A DNA stretch of 64,000 nt from Cryptomeria japonica (Eukaryota; Streptophyta; Pinopsida; Cupressales; Cupressaceae): assembly GCF_030272615.1 (NCBI RefSeq), contig NC_081409.1, positions 205,155,364 to 205,219,363 of the forward strand, in the 5' to 3' direction. Position 1 is the stretch's first letter. Each line of letters begins with the position of its first letter. Below the pieces are notes generated by a model. The model ran no database searches. It was not told the origin of the DNA and was given only the letters and a program-made list of their open reading frames with translations. This document shows, in pieces, positions 47,552 to 59,279 of this stretch. The position numbers were made by a program, and so were the translations under genes.

Positions 47552-49086
47552 TGTTGGCATTATGTGAACTGGTATGAGGACATAATGATATTGTATGTTG
47601 TCATTGATGTCAATATGTGAAGTGAAGTGAACTGGCATATGTGATATGTGAGAAGAGAGAACCGACATATGAGTGAAGTGGTATATTTGTTCTAGATGAA
47701 CAAGCATGTCAAGGTGAACCGACATGTAGTTATGGGAACCGACACATGGAAGCATTGTATGACTACCGATTGGTAGGTAGTTTCCACTTCAGGATTTCCA
47801 ACGCAAGCATGTGTGACTCAATCGGTGATCTTTGTGTGATGAGTTAGCAGTATAATGGAGAACAGATCATGTTGCCACATAAGCCCTGTGCACGTGAAGG
47901 ATCTTGCATGAAGAAGACTATCCCTATCCACCTTGAGAATGTACGAAGTTTGTCAAACGGTGATAATGCATGATGGGTTATCAGCCGCCATGAAATCGGT
48001 GGATAATGGACAATGGAGAATGTCTTGAGATTGATTCAAGAGTGTTGCATTTAATGCAGTATGATTCAACGATCGGGATCGAACCGTTTGAATTGCTTAA
48101 CCTAACAAGTTTAGGGTTTAGGGTTTCTGCTACTAACTTTTCTATTTCCTATAAGGTTGTTGGCAAAAGTTGTATGTGTGTATCCAAGGGAAGTGATACG
48201 TGATTCTTGCCAGACCAAAGGAGAGAAGAGGTACCTACAAAGTGAATGTGCAAAAGGTGGAGAGGAGCCAAAACAGATCTGCATTAGCATTGAGTGCTAT
48301 TACCAGATCATTGTAATTCCTGTTGACCTTTAACCACTTCAATAGTTGTGAAATCCCTTAACAGGGTAGCCTTAATCGGCTTGATACAAATCCTTTAACA
48401 AGGTAACTTGAAGTTATTGAGTTCTGGGAAGCTATAGAGCTCTAGAGATCCTCTAGCTATTGAGTTCTTGAAATCCTCTAACAAGGTAACCCTAACCAGG
48501 TTTAACCCTTAACCAGGTATTGTAGCCATCCCTTAACCGGGTGATCCCTAATAGGATCGGTTCCTAGCGGAACCTATTGTAATGTCTTTAACCGGATAAG
48601 GCTCCTAACAGAGCGGACTTCTAAAGAGTTCAACAACAAGCTTGTGGGTATTCATCCCCACCATGGTTTTTCCCAGTTGGGTTTCCACATGAAAAATATG
48701 TGTGTCATGTGGGATGTTTTTATCTTGTAATGCTTTGATGTTATCTGTTAAGCATATGATGGTTCTGTGTTTTATGCCTATCAATTAAACATGTTGAACT
48801 AGCTGTTGTGAATATATGATGATAGATTACCTGTTCATACTTAAGGGTGAAATGGTAGTGTAGTTCTGAGTTGAGTAGGAAGATAAGTGAGTAACCGGTT
48901 TGTGATTGTTTTAGTTGTTCTGGGTTTTACCGATTTCACTCTGCTACAAACCGGTGTCACTGTTTGCTAGTCATTTGGAGTAATTGTTGGGAAACCAGTT
49001 TAGAAACCTTTTTTTGCCTATACTAATTCACCCCCCCCCCCCTCTCAGTACCAGTTTGGTACTATTTGCTCATCATTGAGTTATAA
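47552..49086 (+). repeat. 5' LTR of the outer copia element
   Basis: About 1535 bp, starting TGTTGGCATTATGTG. It ends near gagttataa, where the terminal CA seems mutated to AA. It contains imperfect repeats of a taacaaggtaaccctaac type and many aaccgg motifs. Near its end is a run of 13-14 C bases; the 3' LTR has 9. Short frames that appear in both LTRs (for example 47549-47755, minus) are not genes. Confidence 0.9.
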
Positions 49087-49088
49087 AA

Positions 49089-49100
49089 TGGTATCAGAGC
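49089..49100 (+). promoter_or_regulatory. Primer binding site (initiator Met tRNA)
   Basis: tggtatcagagc lies two bases after the 5' LTR end and is the standard copia primer site. Confidence 0.88.
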
Positions 49101-49157
49101 ATCCTCTAGGTCCTCTGTGTTTTAAGCTTAACTGCTTGAGGTAAAGATCCTAGTGAA

Positions 49158-52100
49158 ATGATGAAGAGGGAAAGTCCAAAGTTTAACAGGGAAAATTTTG
49201 GTATATGGAAAGATAGGATGAAGATATTCATCAGAAGCATGGGTGCTCAACACTGGAGTTATGTTGAGAATGTCTATGTTGTCCCTACCGGTACTCTCAC
49301 CGATGACCAAAAGAGAGAGATACAAGAAAATGGGCAAGTCATGGAAGCCCTTATTAGTAGTCTATCTAACATTGAGTTTATTGATGTTCAGGACAAGGTA
49401 AATTCCAAAGAGGTATGGGATGCTCTTGAAAATATCTATGGTGGTGATGAACATGTAAAATAGGCTAAGGAAGAAAGCCTAAGAGGGAAGTTTGAAGATA
49501 TGTGAATGGTTGAAGGTGAGACCATTCAGCAGTATGGAATAAGAATCAAAATAGTTGTTGGAGAAATCAAGAGTGTAGGTGGGAAAATAGAAGATTCCAC
49601 TATGGTAAGAAAAGTCCTGAGATCCCTGTTGCTGATCTATGCAATAAGGGTTGCTGCTATTCAGGAGCTAGGATCAATAGACAAGACTAAGGTATCCTTG
49701 GACTCCATCATCCAAGTTGACAGCCTATGAGCTAAATAGTTTTGATGGCAGTGTTCAAAAGACTGAATCAACATTCAAAGCCTCTGCTCTACCATCCAGA
49801 AAAGGAAAAGAAGCTAGCACTAGTGGTGAACCTAAACAAAGTAGAGAAATGAATGATGAGGAGATTCTGATGGCATTTGAAGCTCTCCTTGCCAGGAAGC
49901 TTCATAAAGGAACCAGTAAATACAAAGGTAAGTTACCCTTGAAATGCTTTTCTTGTAACCGGATAGGACATATTGCTATAAACTGTCCTAATGGCGATAA
50001 CAAGGACAAACCAGAAAGGTTTAGGAAATTCAAAGGAGGAAATCGAAGAAACCGTTTTGTGGCAGTTGATGAAGGTGTCACAGATGAAGAATCAAAGGAT
50101 GAAGAAAATGAGGATATTGTGTTTTTTGTTGTGAAAGAACATGTGTCAGACAAGAAGGCTCTTGTCTCCTGGTTTGATAATTCCAATGCGTGGATCATTG
50201 ACAGTGGTTGTTCTCACCATATGACAAGTGACCGGAGCAAGTTTCTATCCTTGAAGGAGTATGATGGTGGTGTGGTTCACTTTGGCAATGATGCACCATG
50301 CATGGTCAAAGGCAGAGGGTCCATCTCTCTGAATGGAAAGAGTAGTGCTGACAATGTGTACTAGGTTGATGGTCTCAGACACAACCTTCTGAGTGTTGCC
50401 CAGCTGAATGATAGTGGCCTCACTTTAGAATTCAAGAATGGAGTCTATAGAATCAAAGGAAAAGATGGTGAATTGGTGGCCACCAGCATGCAGACCAAAG
50501 GTAACCTATTTCATCTGAATTCAAATATAAGTACATGTCTTATGGCTAAGTTTGATGATAGCTAGATATGGCATAGGAGACTCTGCCATGTAAAATTTGA
50601 TAACATTGTGAAGGCTAGTAAGATCAAGGCAGTTAGAGAGTTGCCAGTGCTAGCAAACCGGACAATACCTTGTGCAGAGAGTGTCAATTGGGAAAAATGT
50701 CTTCCTCAACCTTTAAAGGTAAAGCTTTCACTACTGACAACTTGCTTGATCTTGTACATACTGATTTGTGTGGTCCTATGAAAACTAGAAGTGTGCAGGG
50801 TGATAGGTACTTCATAATTCTCACTTATGACTATTCAAGAATGATGTGGGTCACATTCTTGAAAGACAAGTCTGAAGCCTTTGTGAAATTCAAAGCTTTC
50901 AGAGCATTAGTGGAGAAGGAAAGTGGTAAAAGGACCAAGTGTCTCAGAATTGATCAAGGAGGGGAATTCACTTCCGATGAATTCAACAAGTATTGTGAAG
51001 AATTTGGCATCAAGAGGCAACTGTCTGCCCCCCGGACTCCATAGCAGAATGGCCTAGCAGAGAGGAATAACTAGACTGTGGTTGAAGGAGCTAGAACCAT
51101 GTTGATTCAAGGAAGGTAGCTCACACCTTTTGGAGAGAAGTAGTGAGCACTGCAGTCTACACAATGAATCGGGTACTCATCAAGAAAGGTAAGGACAAAA
51201 CTCCTTATGAGTATTGGACCGGTAAGACACCTGTGGTTATCTACTTTAGGGTTTTTGGTAGCAAATGTTACATCAAGAGGAGTGAACATCAAGGCAAATT
51301 TGAAGCTAAATGTGATGAGGGAATATTCCTAGGATATTCAACCAAAAGTAAAGCTCTCAAGTGTTACAACAATAGGACTCAGAGAATTATGGAAAGTATC
51401 AATGTAAGAGTTGATGAATCCTTTGAGAAAACCGAGGAAACCGACAGTAAGCAAATTGTAAATGAACTGGTTGCAACCTTCTAGGAACCGGTTGTCAGTC
51501 AACCAAGTACCAGTAACAGTGTTCCTGAATCAGTGAATACTGATACTGATGAAGATAAGGATGAAGAGGAAAAGCAAGAAGAACCAGTAAAGACCATTCC
51601 TTGGTATGTCAAGCTGAATCATGATCCTAAGCAGATCATAGGAGATAAGGATGCAAGAATCCTTACAAGAAGAAAGATCAGAGAAAACCCATGTATGATC
51701 TCTGAATTTGAGCCTAAATCATTCAAAGAGGCTCATAAAGATGAAGACTGGATCAAGGAAATGGAAGAGGAACTTGACCAGATAGAGAAAAATGGTACAT
51801 GGTCCTTGGTACCCAGACCAGAGCATAAAAATGTCATCGGCACCAAATGGGTGTTCAGAAACAAGCTAAATGAGGATGGCACAATGATTAGGAATAAAGC
51901 CAGATTGGTGTACAAAGGGTATGCTCAAGAAGAAGGAGAAGACTATGGAGAAACCTTTTCTCCTGTAGCTAGATTGGAAGGAGTTCGTATGCTTCTTGTA
52001 TATGTAGCTTTCAAAGGGTTCAAAGTATATCAAATGGATGTAAAATCTGCATTCCTAAATGGTGTACTTGAAGAGGAGGTGTATATTGAGCAACCAGATG

Positions 52101-52813
52101 GGTTTGCCTTACCTGAAGACAATGACATGGTATGTAGGCTACATAAAGCCTTATATGGTCTAAAGCAAGCACCTAGGGCATGGTATGAGTGCCTACATTC
52201 CCATCTTGCGAAGATTGGATTTGAGAGAACAAGTGAAGATAGCAATATCTACTTGAAGTCTGAAGGAGATTAGATCCTAATCTGTGAGGTTTTTGTTGAT
52301 GACATTATCTTTGGTGGAGATGACAAGATGAGTCATGAGTTTGATGATGAGATGAAGAAAGAGTTTGAGATGTCACTCATAGGGGAGATTAAGTTCTTCA
52401 TTGGACTACAAATCCAGCAGATGAAAGATGGAATCTTTATCACTCAGTCCAAATATGTCAAAGAGGTGTTGAAGACCTTTAGCATGGAAGATAGCAAACC
52501 AGTTGGTACACCGATGGTGACCGGTTGCAAATTGTCAAAAGAGGATGATTCCACACTAGTTGATGAGAAAGAATACCAATCAATAATTGGTAAGTTGCAT
52601 TATGTAGTGCATAGCAGACTAGATATTGCACATGCAGTTGGCATTACTGCAAGGTTCTAGAAAAGTCCAAGAGAATTCCACTTGGTTGCAGTCAAGTGGA
52701 TTCTTAGGTAACTGAAGGGAACAATTGACTATGGATTGTGGTACCCATACAACAATGACTTCAAACTGAAAGTATTCACTAATGCTGATTGGGCAGGTAA
52801 TGTGGATGATTGG
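49158..52813 (+). pseudogene. Copia gag-pol, left part, multiply disrupted
   Basis: Successive fragments follow. Gag is 49158-49730 (ENFGIWKDRMKIFI) with TAG 49461 and TGA 49503. The frame shifts near 49715 to the zinc knuckle CFSCNRIGHIAINC and protease WIIDSGCSHHMT (49717-50364). After TAG 50362 come LLSVAQLN and the IWHRRLCH integrase zinc region. After a frameshift near 50665 comes the integrase core (HTDLCGP, RIDQGGEFTSDEF), ending TAG 51042. The RT follows in a third frame (51143-52660: [20 protein letters not shown]) with stops at 51482, 52271 and 52658. RNase H begins VFTNADWAGNVDDW and is cut by the inner LTR. Most nonsense codons are TAG. The copy cannot encode a working polyprotein. 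Confidence 0.9.
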
Positions 52814-54016
52814 TGTAGCGTCCTAAAATTGCGACACTTGCAATTTCGACTACATTTCGGTCTTCACGATGGCGACGCAACACGGAACCTGAATGGAGAC
52901 CCCGAAACCTGTTTACGACACCAAAAACTGCATTTTCTTGCACCCTGGCCTGAACCTCCTTTGCACCCTGCTGTCCCGAGAGGTGGGACCAGAGCGCACA
53001 GTGCCCTGGTCCCTGGCCCTATTTTGGGCCCGGTCTCCTATGGGGCTTCGGGTCCTTTTGTTTGCAATTTGGAAAATAACATTTCCTGGTTGGCCTAAGG
53101 TCCGGAAAATCAGTCTATCAACCCTAATTGGCAAGTATATAAACTACATTTTCCTCTCCCATTTGGGTAGATGAAAAAGAAGATGAACATATGTGGAAAC
53201 GATATTCAAGCATTCAAGCATTCAAGCATTCCTTCAAGCAATTGAGCATTCTAAGTCTCCATTCAAGGCTAAGTGTTGCATTCAAGACAAGGATTCAACC
53301 ATTGAAGAGGAGATCACTTACTACTTACAACATACAACATACAAAAACATCTATACCTTCGCACATAAGGATACAAACATCCTTACAACAAGGTACTAGT
53401 ACTTGTTTTACATTACAATCATTTACATTTATAGCATTTCTCATTTCTTGGTTAATTCCAAAACTGGGGTTTGACCTAAGGGCAAACCCCTAATCCCTAA
53501 CCCCCCAATCATCTTCGCTTTTCTGTGTGTAGGTTGTAGGTATGCGGCTGAAATTGAAGATCTGGAATCCTTGTGTAGAGATGAACAGATCCCCCTTCGT
53601 TTCGCGGATTTTTCGAAGGACCGTGTGCACGCCGGGCGCCATCGTCCCGTCAACTTTTGCTCAAATTTGCAGGACAACGCTGTATTGACATTTTACTGGT
53701 AATTCTAGGTCCGCAGCTTCATCCTATATCCCTATCTCAGTTTATAAGCGAATCTTTCTCACTTTCTATGCATTCCTAGCTTAATCTTTCTATCAACATT
53801 CTTTACAAAAGAGGGTAGCCTTGCTGTCTTAACCCTTGAAACTCATTTAGAATCCAATCTTGCATTGTGTGGGATTGGATCTTGTGGGTTTCAACCCCTC
53901 TTTTGAATGTAAAGTCTCCCCTAAGTGAAAACCGTCAACCCTAGTCACCTCCCTTCTCTCTCCTTGGAGTTGGAAGAGGGGAGAGCAACTAGGGTTCGAT
54001 CATTTTCCGCTTTACA
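52814..54016 (+). repeat. 5' LTR of the nested element
   Basis: 1203 bp with TG...CA ends. It carries a TATA box at 53136 (tatataaa), repeated attcaagcattcaagcatt downstream of it, and the GC-rich motif ggaccgtgtgcacgccg near 53618. It contains small frames (53193-53399 and others) repeated in the 3' LTR, not genes. Confidence 0.93.
53136..53143 (+). promoter_or_regulatory. TATA box of the nested element's LTR
   Basis: The sequence tatataaa is 322 bp into the LTR. The same box is at 59633-59640 in the 3' LTR and an equivalent one is at 12281 in the older relative. Confidence 0.6.
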
Positions 54017-54019
54017 TTT

Positions 54020-54036
54020 TGGTGAACCCGACATGA
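54020..54036 (+). promoter_or_regulatory. Primer binding site of the nested element
   Basis: tggtgaacccgacatga begins four bases after the 5' LTR, the right place for a tRNA primer site. I have not assigned the tRNA. It differs from the initiator-Met site of the two copia elements. Confidence 0.65.
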
Positions 54037-55301
54037 ACATCCTTTCTGATTATTCATGGTTAGATCTGAAAATTGGATTCCTTGATTACATTTCCATGTT
54101 TGATCTTTTGCAAAATTTTAGAGGTTAATTGCATAAAAACCCTAAATTTTCTTCTTAGTGATTGAGCTTGCGAAATGTTTAATTATTAATGCTTGTTTTA
54201 GATCTACCCTTCTATTACAAATTATCAATTCATATTTGTGCTTTAATTCTGAAAATTAAGTGGTTAAGTGTTAAAACCCTAATTTTTGAAACCCTCTTGA
54301 TTCAACCTTTGTCCGACAATTTCACTGATCAAAACATCTCCAAATTAGCTGTAACTTTGGATTCCGCAATAAAATCACAATATCTTTCATCCCTGAAAAT
54401 TTGGAAAAAAGTTATGAGGACCGTGTGCACTCCGAGCGCCATCGTCCCTGACATTTTTTCTGAAATTTCGGGAGCTAGATCTTACTATATTTTTCTGCTA
54501 AAATCCAGAATTTTGGCTGATTTTATCAATTATAACACTTTCAAAATTACAGTCAAAGTTGGTCTTGTGATTGCTTGGTTTAAGGCTCCTAATCATTCAA
54601 AAATCATTGAAATTGAAATTTTGTGTCAAAACTATGTTTCTTATTGTCCTAAATCTAAAAAGTGTGTTTGCATTCATTCGAAATTTCAGTGCTTTATTCA
54701 AATTCTTGCAATTTGTGACTTTTGAAATTAAGTGCTTAATTACAACAACTTTGATTTCCGCTTTCAAAATTGAATTTTGTGTGAAATTGAGTCAACTTTT
54801 AAATTTCAAAACTTGCATTGCTTTTGGTATTCCCTCTAAAATCATAAAATTCAAAATTTCAGTTTCCCTCTCTTTTTCAAAATTCAAATTTTGCATTTTT
54901 CGACAATCTTGGTAGGGTTCAATTTTGAGATTGCAACTTTAATTTGGCCTACCTACAAATCGTAAAATCACTCAATTTTTTCAGATTAGCTCTAAAATCA
55001 TCATACCTTTCATCCCTGCAAATTTCAAAAAAAGTTGCAAGGACCGTGTGCACTCCGAGCGCCACGGTCCCGGACATTTTTTCCAAAATTTCGGGAGATT
55101 GTTGTGATTGCATTTAACAGCTTAAATCTAGAAGATTGGCTGATTTTACTGAAAATTGCTACCTCTAAAATTCAAAATCTTCTCTCTCTTTCTAGTGCAT
55201 GAGTTTTACAACAATAAGCCCTACTTACACTATTCCCGTTAGACGAAGCCTTAGAACAACTTTTGAAATTGGATAACCAATTTGACGATTTTCGATAATG
55301 G
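54037..55301 (+). promoter_or_regulatory. Long leader of the nested element
   Basis: About 1.27 kb precedes the ORF. Two copies of a ~65-bp block occur (54415-54480 and 55035-55095), each with ggaccgtgtgcactccgagc and then cattttttc-aaatttcggg. A third related copy is in the LTR (53615-53675). In-frame gag-like sequence (DEALEQLLKLDNQFDDF) precedes the ORF start from about 55242, separated from it by TAA 55296, so the original gag start lay further upstream. Confidence 0.6.
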
Positions 55302-58300
55302 ATGTCTCAAGAATACCCCGATAGTCAAGCTCTTCCTTTAATTGAGGGTCTAAAACATATGCTTCAAAGTGATAAGAATGGAATTGATATTTTGCGTGGT
55401 ATTGCACACATTGTGGATTCGAATGTGATGCCTATGAAGAGTTGCGCTGAAACTTTAGGTTATACACAACCTCCTACTCAAGTCAATCATTCTATTCCTT
55501 TGACAACTTCTATTGCTAGCATACCTACCTTTACATCAAACATAATGACTACTTCTATACAAGACATCCCGCCTATGATCACCAGTCATGGGGGCAATAC
55601 CTTCTCTTCAATCAACCCTCTTCCTTCATTCAATCCAACTTCTTCATTCATTCCTTCAATGAGCGTTCCTATTACATCTTCACAAATGAACATGACGCAA
55701 GGGGGCAATTCATTTAACCATTCCATTCCTCCTTGTAGTGTTCCTCTTTTCCAATCATCTCCTATGAGTAACTATCATAGTGTCCCGCCACCTTACTCTC
55801 AATCAATACCTTCTTTCAATAACATAACACCTCCATCTCAATCTAATACATCTAATATGAATTCTTCGACTGAAGCGACCATTAACAATCTTGCACAAAC
55901 TGTCTCTTCTTTACAGCAACAAATTGCCTCTATGAATCAATCTAAGTTTAGTGTGCCCACATTTGATGTTGTGAGCCCACTTTCTCTTGACATTGTCCGA
56001 GCTATCCCTCCTAAACATGTTGAAATCCCACATTTGGAGCTTTATAATGGTAAAGGTGATCCTCTAACACATGTTAAGACTTTTCAAACAATATGTACCG
56101 ATTTTTCTTATGACCAAAGGTTGCTTGCAAAACTGTTTACTAGAACATTAAGAGACAAAGCCCTACAATGGTATTGCTCGTTGCCTTCTTATTCTATTAC
56201 TTCTTTCGAACAACTTGCAAATGCTTTCATTCAACAATTTCAAAACAATATAAGTCCTAAAGTTACTTTGATTGATTTAATGCATTGTAAACAAGGTGTT
56301 AAAGAAAAAGTGACTGATTTCATTGGTAGATATAAGCATTTGTATGCTCAAATTTCTTTTCCAGTGCCTGACAATGATATTCAAAGAATCTTTATTTCTA
56401 ATTTACAAAAAGATATTCGAGACAAACTTCTGTTTTCTGAGTTTACTTCTTTCCAACAGTTGTGTGCAACTCTTCACAATTATCAACTGACTGTGAGTCA
56501 AATGGAACAATCACATCCTATGGCTCCGAGTGATAAGGGTGATAGCAGTCAACAACCATTTGGGAAGTTTAAACCGAACAGAGATTCCATAAAATTCAAT
56601 GAAAACATCATCAACAACAATGTGAATGCAGCATCAGGTGTGCCTCCTATTTCTAAGTTTTTCAAGAAAGAAAGAAAGTATACTCCTTTGAATGATTCAT
56701 TGCATAGTATTATGAATAAGTTATTGGAACAAAATGTGCTTACTCTTCCTCCTATAAGGCAAATTGATCCTACAAAGATTACTTCACCTTATTTTGATAA
56801 CAAATCTTTTTGTCAATTTCATCGTCAACCTGGGCATGATACTGAAAAATGTTTTTCTTTGGAGGGTAAAATTCAAGATTTGATTGATAATAATACTATC
56901 TCTGTTTCTGGAGTGAATCATAAAGGCAACACATTTGTAGCTCTTCCTAACCAAAATCTTAAGATTTTTACTGATCCATTAGCTTCTCATACCTCTAATG
57001 TGATTGAGACTAATGATTCCTCTTTCCCATCTGATGGTCTTGTGTCTATGACTCCGAATGTGATTAACTTTGTAGAGCAGCAAGAAAACCCTAAAGAACC
57101 TTCCACAACATTTGATTCCAGTGAAACTATCAGGGCACCTGATGGTCCTTTATATATAGTTGCAAAAGTCAAGAATACACCTTGTCGTGGAGTGCTTATT
57201 GATCCGTCTTGCATGGTTAATGTCATTACTGAAGAATTTCTTTTTACTTTGCAATTGAATCAAGTGATCTATGACAAAACAAATGTGGTTGTGAAATTAT
57301 TTGATGCATTTTCTTCTCCTGCAATTGGTTCTATTACATTACCTATTGAAGTTCATAACAAATCCCTTGATGTGAACTTTGCTATTATTCCATCTTCTGA
57401 ACAATTTCATGTGAAGCTTGGCTATCCTTGGCTATCTTCCATGAAAGCTATTGCTTCTCCTATTCACAAGTGTTTGAAATTTCCCCATAATGGTGAAGTT
57501 GTTACTGTCAATCATAGTCTCTTTAAACCAGCTGAAAGAACTTCTAGCGTTCCTATTGATTACTTTTGGCCTAAACAATTCCAATCTCTTCCTCCGCGAA
57601 GTGATCATCAGTTCAAATCTTATCAAAAGTGGAAAACAGATATGATCCTATCTTTAATTGAACCTAGAACACCCAAACTTGATATTCCTATCATTCTTGA
57701 GAAGGAAGTTCTTCCTTTGAAAGATAAAACTAATGTCTTTCCTCAAGAAGATTCCCAACCCATTCCTATGGATGTGACTATGTCTATGCCTAAAAATATT
57801 TCTAAAAGTAGACCTATACCTCCTTGTCATGATGGACTTGGTCTCCTTCCTAAACCAAATATTCCTCCTTTATATGGAGCAGTTCCTCCTCCTTCCTTTT
57901 ATAGAGAGAAGAAACCTTCTTCTTCTCCTATTATCCAACCTAAGAGACCACAACCTAAACACCCAAGTGATAAGGATGAGAACATTCCTCCTCCTCAATC
58001 TTCTCCACTTCCTACTAAGACTAGACGAAATCGTTCTGCACGTGAACGCCGACGAAAGTGTCATCTTAGGGCTCAAGCAGCTGCTTCTCAAACTTTGCGA
58101 TCTCCAAAAACACCTTCAACAAGCATTATTCCATTTTCTCCTCAATCAGAAATTGAGCCAAAATCTCCTAAACATAAGGTGCATGATGGTCTTGATCCTA
58201 TGCGAGTTAAAGATCCTATTTTTATAAATCTTGATGATGATATAGATGAAAATGTTATTCATGATGAAAATGTTATTCATGATGAAAATGTTACTTCTCT

Positions 58301-58538
58301 TGCTTCTGATAGTGAACATGAACTTGTTGATATTGATAACCATTTATCTAACGAATTTTCTAAAGCACTTATCCTAGCTCCTAGACAAGAACAACATGGC
58401 TTGGAACACGAACATAGCCCTTGTTTGGATCTTGTGATAGCTCCATCTGTTGTGTTGGATGTTCCTCCTCTAGCATGTTCCCTGCCTTCCCAAAACATTG
58501 ATCAGCAAGATTGGGGGGTAGATGACGTGCTAGACTAG
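55302..58538 (+). CDS. Gag with retropepsin-like domain (1078 aa), nested element
   Basis: Residues ~65-235 are rich in Ser, Pro and Thr and include a short coiled coil (NLAQTVSSLQQQIASM). A plant gypsy Retrotrans_gag domain covers ~242-400 (LELYNGKGDPLTHVKTF, RDKALQWYCSLP). A zinc-knuckle-like CX2HX4HX4C lies near 503-516. A retropepsin-like fold covers ~615-735 (GPLYIVAKVKNTPCRGVLID), but the active-site Asp-Ser/Thr-Gly is replaced by Asp-Pro-Ser near residue 633, so proteolysis is doubtful. After that come a DGLGLLPKP G-patch-like segment, a proline-rich region, a basic ARERRRKCHLRAQ stretch near 913, and three tandem DENVIH repeats near 982. There is no RT or integrase. The product would form particles with a partner element's pol. 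The first ATG of the open frame is used, but the true N-terminus is truncated by TAA 55296. Confidence 0.85.
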   Translation: MSQEYPDSQALPLIEGLKHMLQSDKNGIDILRGIAHIVDSNVMPMKSCAETLGYTQPPTQVNHSIPLTTSIASIPTFTSNIMTTSIQDIPPMITSHGGNTFSSINPLPSFNPTSSFIPSMSVPITSSQMNMTQGGNSFNHSIPPCSVPLFQSSPMSNYHSVPPPYSQSIPSFNNITPPSQSNTSNMNSSTEATINNLAQTVSSLQQQIASMNQSKFSVPTFDVVSPLSLDIVRAIPPKHVEIPHLELYNGKGDPLTHVKTFQTICTDFSYDQRLLAKLFTRTLRDKALQWYCSLPSYSITSFEQLANAFIQQFQNNISPKVTLIDLMHCKQGVKEKVTDFIGRYKHLYAQISFPVPDNDIQRIFISNLQKDIRDKLLFSEFTSFQQLCATLHNYQLTVSQMEQSHPMAPSDKGDSSQQPFGKFKPNRDSIKFNENIINNNVNAASGVPPISKFFKKERKYTPLNDSLHSIMNKLLEQNVLTLPPIRQIDPTKITSPYFDNKSFCQFHRQPGHDTEKCFSLEGKIQDLIDNNTISVSGVNHKGNTFVALPNQNLKIFTDPLASHTSNVIETNDSSFPSDGLVSMTPNVINFVEQQENPKEPSTTFDSSETIRAPDGPLYIVAKVKNTPCRGVLIDPSCMVNVITEEFLFTLQLNQVIYDKTNVVVKLFDAFSSPAIGSITLPIEVHNKSLDVNFAIIPSSEQFHVKLGYPWLSSMKAIASPIHKCLKFPHNGEVVTVNHSLFKPAERTSSVPIDYFWPKQFQSLPPRSDHQFKSYQKWKTDMILSLIEPRTPKLDIPIILEKEVLPLKDKTNVFPQEDSQPIPMDVTMSMPKNISKSRPIPPCHDGLGLLPKPNIPPLYGAVPPPSFYREKKPSSSPIIQPKRPQPKHPSDKDENIPPPQSSPLPTKTRRNRSARERRRKCHLRAQAAASQTLRSPKTPSTSIIPFSPQSEIEPKSPKHKVHDGLDPMRVKDPIFINLDDDIDENVIHDENVIHDENVTSLASDSEHELVDIDNHLSNEFSKALILAPRQEQHGLEHEHSPCLDLVIAPSVVLDVPPLACSLPSQNIDQQDWGVDDVLD

Positions 58539-59279
58539 TTTCATTAGCATAGCAGATTCTCTCCTCCCCTCTTTTGTTACTTCTTCTATGTGTTATTCTC
58601 ATTCTTCTATTTGTTGTCCTTAGTGTTGTCTACTTGAGGATGATGCAAAGCATTGAGATCTCTTTTGGTCTCTCTCATGTTGACTCAAAAGACACATGTG
58701 TTCCCTTCTTCTAGGTGACCTTCCTTGATTGGGGAATGAAGAACAATTATGCATACATACATATGATATACATGAATTATCATACAGCATACTGACCCCG
58801 AGGAAAGCGAAGTCACCTTGTGCTTTGTGTTTTGTGTCTATTATCCTTGGGTTTATCTCACACTTGGGGGCTAAATCTTTGTGATAATGTGCTCCTTTCC
58901 TTTCTCATTTCTTATGTGTATCACTACCTTAAAGCAATCAACCCCGTTGAGGCGTGTGTGATCGCTTTAATGTAGGGGGGCATACACCCTGTCTATCTCT
59001 TCAAGATACTTGAAAATTTCTTGGCGAACTTAGCTTTGCCTTGAAAATTTTTGGTATTTCTCTTACATGACTCATAATGAGGGAACCTTACTACTGATAG
59101 TCATGGTTCTCCCTCGTGATCTTCCCTTTTACTTTGTCAATCGAAGTCGTAAGATCCTTAGTCCACTGGGGAGCTTGGTGTGTCTTGCCTCCTTGACATG
59201 GTGAAAGTCTTTCAATGATGTTTCCTTGTACTTTACCGGAAGTATGAGCATACATACTCCCGCTAAAGTGGGGGCTAAA
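58539..59279 (+). promoter_or_regulatory. 3' untranslated part and polypurine tract of the nested element
   Basis: No coding sequence. It shares several landmarks with 11190-11930 (see that entry). The tract aaagtgggggctaaa directly before the 3' LTR at 59280 is the likely plus-strand primer. Confidence 0.75.

Noticed and set aside
47549-47755. Minus-strand frames in the outer copia LTRs (also at 61083-61355)
   Set aside because: LTR sequence repeated at both ends, not conserved as coding between the two copies.
53191-53493. Small frames in the nested element's LTRs (also at 59688-59990)
   Set aside because: They occur at the same place in both LTRs and lie across the promoter and transcribed leader. 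No protein features are visible.
57829-58227. 132-codon frame inside the nested gag
   Set aside because: Out-of-frame shadow of the 1078-codon gag frame.
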